A DNA stretch of 64,000 bases from Membranipora membranacea (lineage: Eukaryota > Bryozoa > Gymnolaemata > Cheilostomatida > Membraniporidae): contig OU612065.1 of the NCBI GenBank assembly GCA_914767715.1, positions 31,434,001-31,498,000 on the forward strand, read 5' to 3'. The notes beneath the pieces were generated by a model. It was not told the DNA's origin. It worked only from the letters and a program-made list of their open reading frames with translations, and searched no databases. Both the position numbers and the translations under genes were made by a program. This document shows positions 58,228 through 64,000 of the stretch, one piece after another. Positions within the stretch are counted from its first letter, which is position 1. Each line of letters opens with the position of its first letter.

Positions 58228-60504
58228 GCAGCTGTAATTGAGGTCATTTCCTTGTTGAGGGTTTCCATTTCCAGCCTATTTGGAAACTGTGTGGACAATA
58301 AGATTGGGTGGGGAACAAAGAAGGTTTTTTCCTTGGTAAATTGTATAAAACTGAATTATCAGTAGGCATTAAGTATTGAATATGTTTTCTGAAGTAGCAG
58401 AGCCACAATCCATACATGTATTGGTAACATTCAGTGCTACTACTGTGGTTTAAAGCTTGTCAAAAGTTTTTTGCAACAAATCTCAAAAATTACCAATAGA
58501 GAAAGAAACATACAGAGCACAATTCACTTATTATTATTGGTTCTGAAATTAAACACTTACCAGTTTGTCCCCATCAACGGTGTGTGAAGGCTCTTCAGTC
58601 TTCAGTTGTGTGTGAGGTAGTCTTGAGACTATGTAAGGCAGTCTTGACCCTTGAGGCCTATTATTATAGTCAAGTGTGTAAGAGCCTGTGGTCTCCTCAC
58701 AGTCACACCAATGAACTAAGGTTTAGTAGTTCATTGCTCACACACAAACAAAGCATGACATATGGACGGATAGTTAGAAGTATCAATTCACCCTTGATTG
58801 TCATAGATCTAATTTTATGTAAATGTACCTTATAGAGCTATCAATGTCCAGTTCTGGAAGAGAACTAGCCACTCTTCTATGAACGGTGTTTCATAGAATG
58901 TCATAAAATGCAGCCTATGTTATGATCTAAGAAATATTTTCAATTCTCAATCCTATGCTTCCCTTTTACTACATATTGAGATGCCTAGGCTGAGCGCATA
59001 AAGAGCAGGTGTAGGAAACAATCTTAGAGGCTCTACGGCACCAACAGCACTACTTTGTATGCATTGGTTGGTGTTGTTAGACTTGCCATTGCAGCTTATG
59101 CTTCACATTTGTGGTGTTTTATGTGTTGTGGCGTTCAGACTGCTGTCACATAAAGTTTCACTTTACATCTCCCTAAGAATTTCATATAACAGGCTTCCTT
59201 CATTTTGCCATGCTGGTAGCCAGCGCCTGTTTTTCATTCTCATTCAGAAGCAAAAAACAGCATCTAAATTGCCGCTGCAAAATTTAAAAAAATCATCGAC
59301 TCTTTTTTTTTAGCTCATTCTGCGGCTGAAAATGGTTTCAGCTAGGTGAAGAAGGCTATACGCGACATGGACTGACAGGCAGAGTTGACACACAGCAGAC
59401 AGCTTCACAAGGAGAAACGGATACATCCATATAACAAGTAGGTGGTAGCCAATATGTTAGCTCTGATTGGTGGGTTGGGAGAAGAACAACCAATGATAGG
59501 TCATATTGTACTTTAGGAAAGTACCTTCGACCTTGACATTGCCTTAAACGGGATATTGCATAAGATGAGGCGCTCTATCAACTGCGGTATCAGGACATGT
59601 GATGGTATGCCCTTGATCATTAAACAGATAAAAAGCAGCCCAAAAGTTGGCAATGTCAAGGTTGAAGGTACTAGCCTAATTGTACCGTATGACCTGGCAT
59701 TGGCTGTTCTTCTCCCCACCAACCAATCAGAGCCAACACATTGGCTAAGTAGGTAGTAGCTTTGCGTAACTTGAGAATGAGAATTAAAGTTGGCGATTTG
59801 CAACAACTAGTTAGACAATGCAGAAGTCATTAGGCAAAAGGAGGGACATGTTACTTGGAAAGGAAATTGATTCTTGATAATCAGTGTAAAAACACATGAA
59901 TCATGGTAAATCACCTACGCTGTTGAGAGCGGCAATGGTGCATTGGGAGCAGAGTCGCTCTCGACTAAGTAATTCGTCGGATTTAACAACGACTATTAAT
60001 TTTCTAATAACTTTTTATTCCATGGCACATGTTGCGCTTTTGCCTTTTCAGTGCTTGGGTTAATAAGTGGTTTACAGCTAGACGCTATTTACATTTTAGT
60101 TTTACTGACTATTATTACTAGTGTATACTGGATGTAAGTTACCTGTTATCTTGTGATTCACTTTGGTTGAAGTGCATAACCCTAATACACTGCCCATACT
60201 GCCTGATCCACTTACCCTATATGAAAAGTGAATCAGGGAGTGTCAATGTAAACAGTTCTGGTTGCCGTTTTTTTTCTTCTCAGGTTTTGTGTCACATGCA
60301 CCTCCATACTGGAATTTTCAAGCCTGGCATGTTTGCATCTACTGAGACAATGCAATGATAACTCTCAGTAAAGCAGAACACCGATCGTTAATCGATAAAA
60401 TCCTGTTTGATTTCTTTTAGATGTTTCTGCTCACTGATGAGGTCACGGTGATGTTCAGTATACCCAGTGAATAGTAAGAGAGTTAACCTACAGTTATATA
60501 TATC
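58228..60504. other. Intergenic region without a supported gene
   Basis: No exon chain seen on either strand; open frames here are short and have no recognisable motif. It contains the MITE at 59446-59747. The sequence just upstream of 60505 includes an acceptor-like TTTCTTTTAG (60411-60420), so 60421-60504 may be 5' UTR of the next gene. Confidence 0.45.
59446..59747. mobile_element. 302-bp foldback MITE with 9-bp target duplication
   Basis: Left end TAGCCAATATGTTAGCTCTG and right end CAGAGCCAACACATTGGCTA are inverted with few mismatches. A second paired segment is ACCTTCGACCTTGACATTGCC. Flanks AGTAGGTGG (59437-59445) and AGTAGGTAG (59748-59756) match at 8 of 9 positions. Confidence 0.82.
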
Positions 60505-63500
60505 ATGGAACCCAGCTCTGATTCTGCCAAGAGGAGGGGACTTGAGACACAAGCTCAGTCAACAGGAACAGGACAATCGGCTGGTGATCTGCATGGTATG
60601 AAAAATTGCCGCCAAGTCAAACATTTTAAGATCATCTTATCGCCCTACCCTACATCCTCCAATTAATATGCAAAGTTTGCAGATTTAATACATCTTCATA
60701 TTTACATGCATCATTTGAAAAAAAATCATACCCAATACCAATGTAAACCAGTAAACTATTTGACCAATCCGAATATCATCATGAAGATTTGGCACTTTTG
60801 CTTGTTGTCCTCTCATGGAAAACGGAAGGATAACCCTAGAAATTTCAAAGATATTGAAATTCTTCTCTTGCAAAGTGCATCCCTGCCAAACAGTTAACCA
60901 TTGATATGATATAATGTGAGATAAGGTCCTCATTATTCAAGTCCACACAATCTGTTTTGTTATTTAGATGCAGCTGATTGGAGCCTTCCTCTCCCTAGTT
61001 ATACTCAGTCACAACATCAATCTGCACCAACAACTCAACAGACAGAACTCCCAATGGTCACCCCACAAGGTGCTGCTTACCATAGATCCTCCTCGGGCCG
61101 ATCGAATGATGCTATGTTGGACAATAATTTCCAACTACTAAACCTAGGAACCTCATTTTTACAACCTAGCATGCATGTGTACACACAGGCAAGCACCTCT
61201 CCATCCAGTTCTTTGTCAGAGCCGACCTTCAATCCTGTGCATCTGAGTGATGGAGGCCTTCATTTACCATCAAATGATTTTCGCTATGGTCAACATGCCT
61301 ATAACGACATTTCCCAGCCTCATCATTGTGGTTCAGTCCCTCCTGTGATGCTACCCAGTCATCAGTTATACCCACAAGGAGCTGCTTCGTCTGACATAAC
61401 CAATGCATCCTGGCACACTACAGGTAACTGAATTTAACTTATACCTTTGGTTAAAATTGATGGTCTTTCGCTTTCCGAGTACTGTGAAATAGCAGCAGCA
61501 TTGCTTCTGAGGTTCTTACGCTCTTTACCAATGATGATACCCTCTTAGTTGATATAAGGGTTAGTCAAAATCAGAAGCTCAGTTCCTATTTTGAAAATAT
61601 ATTTTAAATGAAAAAAATAGATTTACCCCCCCTCCCCCCGGAATGAATAAACAGTTAAAGGTCAAGTGCCAAAGATATACAAATGGTCAATGACATTACT
61701 GTGACCCTTGTGTACTTGTGTACCTTTGTAGCCTAAGGGAAATTGACTCTCTTTTTCTCGCGACTGCTCTTAACATCACATCTTGATGATAAAGATATCT
61801 AGTTCATAATTACACGAATATTTATGGATTCTAGAATAGTTTCATAACCTTGAGAAATAAAACCACTTGATGCTGTTGTAACGCACTAAACTAAGTTCTC
61901 ACTTAAATACATTTTTAAAGATTTAACTTTGCGCTGCACTGCACCGCAGTTCAGTTGTCAATGTCTTTGTGGTCAGGGTTTCTAGACCAACAGCAAAATA
62001 TCAAGCAATACCAACTATGTTTGAAAAAAGAACATGTACAACATACAGGAACCATGATGACATGGGATAAATGTACTTGGTATTTCAACAAAATCACGAA
62101 ACAAAGTGATCTTTGTGCATAACTAATATCTGTGATGAGCAGGAAATCATCAGCTAAATCAATATCAGCCAATAATTATAAGCTGGGTTCATACCCAACA
62201 ACAATGTCATCATGGAGATTTGGCACTTTTGCTTATTGTCCTCTCATGGAAAACAGTAAGACAACCCTATGGATTTCAAAGACATTGAAATTCTTTTCTT
62301 TCAAAGTGCATCGCTGCCAAACAGTTAACCATTGACATGGTATAATGTGAGATAAGGTTCTCACAATTCCAGCCCTTATATATGTTTTTTTTATTTAGAT
62401 GCAGCTAAATGGAGACCTCCTCTCCCTGGTTATACTCAGTCACAACATCAATCTGCACCAACAACACAACAGACAATGTCCCCAATGGTCACCCCACAAG
62501 GTGCCCCTTGCCATGGATTTTCCTCAGGCTATTCGAAAGATGCTATTTTGGACCACAATTTCCAGCTACAGAATCATTTCACTCAATTTTTACCACCACA
62601 ACCAAGCACTTCTACGTTCAGTTCTTTGCGAGGGCCGACCTTCTACCCTGTGAATCTAAGTGATGGAGGCCATCATTTACCTTCAAATGATTTTCACTAT
62701 GGTCAACGTTCATATAACGAAATGTACCAGCCTCATCAAAGTAGTTCAGTCCTTCCACTGATGCGACCCGGACATCAGGTATACCCACAGCGACCTGCTT
62801 CATCTGGAACAACCAATACAACCAGGAAGTCAACAAGTGAGTCTAGTGAATTTGACTTACATTTTTGGTAAAACATTTTGGTTAAAATAGCCTGCTGGTC
62901 TTTCACTTTCCGAAGACTGTGAATAAACGCTCCTCAAGTCACAGCTGCATTGTTTCTGAGGTTCTTACGCTCTTTACTATTGATGATACCCTCTTAGTTG
63001 ATATAAGGGTTAGTCTAAATCAGAAGCTCTGTTCCTATTTTGAAAATATATTTCAAATGAAAATCGTAGATTCCCCCCCCTCCCCCCGGAATGAATAAAC
63101 AGTTAAGGTCAATTGCCAAAGATATACAAATGGTCGATGACATTACTGTGTCCCTTGTGTACCTGTGTACCTTTGTAGTTTTGTAGTCTAAGAGAAATTG
63201 ACTCTTTTTCTCGTGACTGCTCTTATCATCACATCTTGATGATAAAGATATCTAGTTCATAATTACACGAATATTTATGGATTCTAGAATAGTCTCATAA
63301 CCTTGAGAAATAAAACCACTTGATGCTGTTGTAACGCACTAAACTAATTTCTCACTTAAATACATTTTTAAAGATTTAACTTTGCGCTGAGCTGCACCGC
63401 AGTTCCGTTGTCAATGTCTTTGTGGTCAGGGTTTCTAGACCAACAGCAAAATATCAAGCAATACCAACTATGTTTGAAAAAAGAACATGTACAACATACA

Positions 63501-64000
63501 GGAACCATGATGACATGGGATAAATGTACTTGGTATTTCAACAAAATCACGAAACAAAGTGATCTTTGTGCATAACTAATATCTGTGATGAGCAGGAAAT
63601 CATCAACTAAATCAATATCAGCCAATAATTATAAGCTGGGGTTCATACCCAATACCACTGCAACCATGAAGATTTGGCACTTTTGCTTGTTGTCCTCTCA
63701 TGGAAAACAGGAAGACAACCCTATGGATTTCAAAGACATTGAAATTCTTCTCTTGCAAAGTGCATCGCTGCCAATCAGTTAACCATTGTCATGGTATAAT
63801 GTGAGATAAGGTTCTCACAATTCCAGCCCTTATATATGTTTTTTTTATTTAGATGCAGCTAAATGGAGAACTCCTCTCCCTGGTTATACTCAGTCACAAC
63901 ATCAATCTGCACCAACAACACAACAGACAGTATCCCCAATGGTCACCCCACAAGGTGCCCCTTGCCATGGATTTTCCTCAGGCTATTCGAAAGATGCTAT
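60505..64000 (+). CDS. Unrecognised Ser/Thr/Pro/Gln-rich protein with tandemly duplicated exons (5' part)
   Basis: Exons: 60505-60595 (ATG, 30 codons plus 1 base), 60968-61423, 62399-62836 and 63853-beyond the window. All junctions are phase 1, so the 456- and 438-nt exons are symmetric and can multiply without breaking the frame. Each repeat of 146-152 residues opens with DAA.W.PLPGYTQSQHQSAP, then MVTPQGAP, an F/Y-rich middle, LSDGG.HLPSNDF.YGQ, and ends near QVYPQ. Composition (Q, S, T, P, H) suggests a disordered protein. No domain, signal peptide or catalytic motif is visible. Exons 3 and 4 are more alike than either is to exon 2. Confidence 0.68.
60740..64000 (+). repeat. Tandem ~1.43-1.45-kb exon-plus-intron duplications
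   Basis: Acceptor positions 60968, 62399 and 63853 give spacings of 1431 and 1454. The intron sequence is repeated as well, for example GATTTGGCACTTTTGCTT near 60786, 62218 and 63670, and CTCCCCCCGGAATGAATAAA near 61632 and 63080. At least three units; the last is cut by the window end. Confidence 0.92.

Noticed and set aside
61951-62172. 73-codon - strand ORF repeated at 63368-63625
   Set aside because: It lies in the duplicated introns; its repetition is explained by the 1.45-kb tandem duplication, not by coding conservation.
1-64000. CRISPR arrays, operons and ribosome binding sites
   Set aside because: The DNA is eukaryotic; tandem repeats present are minisatellites without unique spacers.

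Overview
The window is animal nuclear DNA: multi-exon genes with GT-AG introns, tRNA-derived SINEs and many small inverted-repeat DNA transposons. The best-supported gene is an ortholog of CPLANE1 (C5orf42, JBTS17), a large ciliary protein. Modest introns, a cystine-knot secreted factor and a PAN plus F5/8-type lectin gene suggest a ciliated non-vertebrate metazoan. I cannot place the phylum from sequence alone.

Layout. 1-269: 3' terminal exon of an unrecognised + strand gene. 967-2142 (-): secreted cystine-knot (CTCK-like) factor, two exons seen. 2.2-5.2 kb: a 41-bp minisatellite and three small DNA transposons. 5275-42545 (+): complete CPLANE1 model, 45 exons, 8304 nt of coding sequence (2767 aa), with every exon junction in matching phase. 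Two other genes sit inside its introns. A five-exon secreted PAN/F5-8 lectin-like gene lies antisense in intron 22 (20653-24042). An intronless 568-aa ORF of unknown function lies sense in intron 38 (35045-36751). About 44.0-44.4 kb (-): probable terminal exons of an unrecognised gene. 44802-58218: a 13.4-kb composite mobile element with inverted ends and near-perfect 9-bp target duplications, made of two head-to-tail copies of a non-coding unit. 58.2-60.5 kb: no gene seen, one MITE. 60505-end (+): 5' part of an unrecognised Ser/Thr/Pro/Gln-rich gene whose roughly 150-codon exon and flanking intron are tandemly repeated about every 1.45 kb and run off the window.

How the genes relate. CPLANE1 belongs to the CPLANE module (with INTU, FUZ, WDPCP and RSG1), which recruits intraflagellar transport proteins to the basal body. 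The nested genes show no sequence sign of a shared ciliary function; they look like independent genes using large introns. No operon, CRISPR array or convincing tRNA/rRNA gene is present. All homology calls are by recognition, without database searches. Introns not listed separately hold nothing I could identify.
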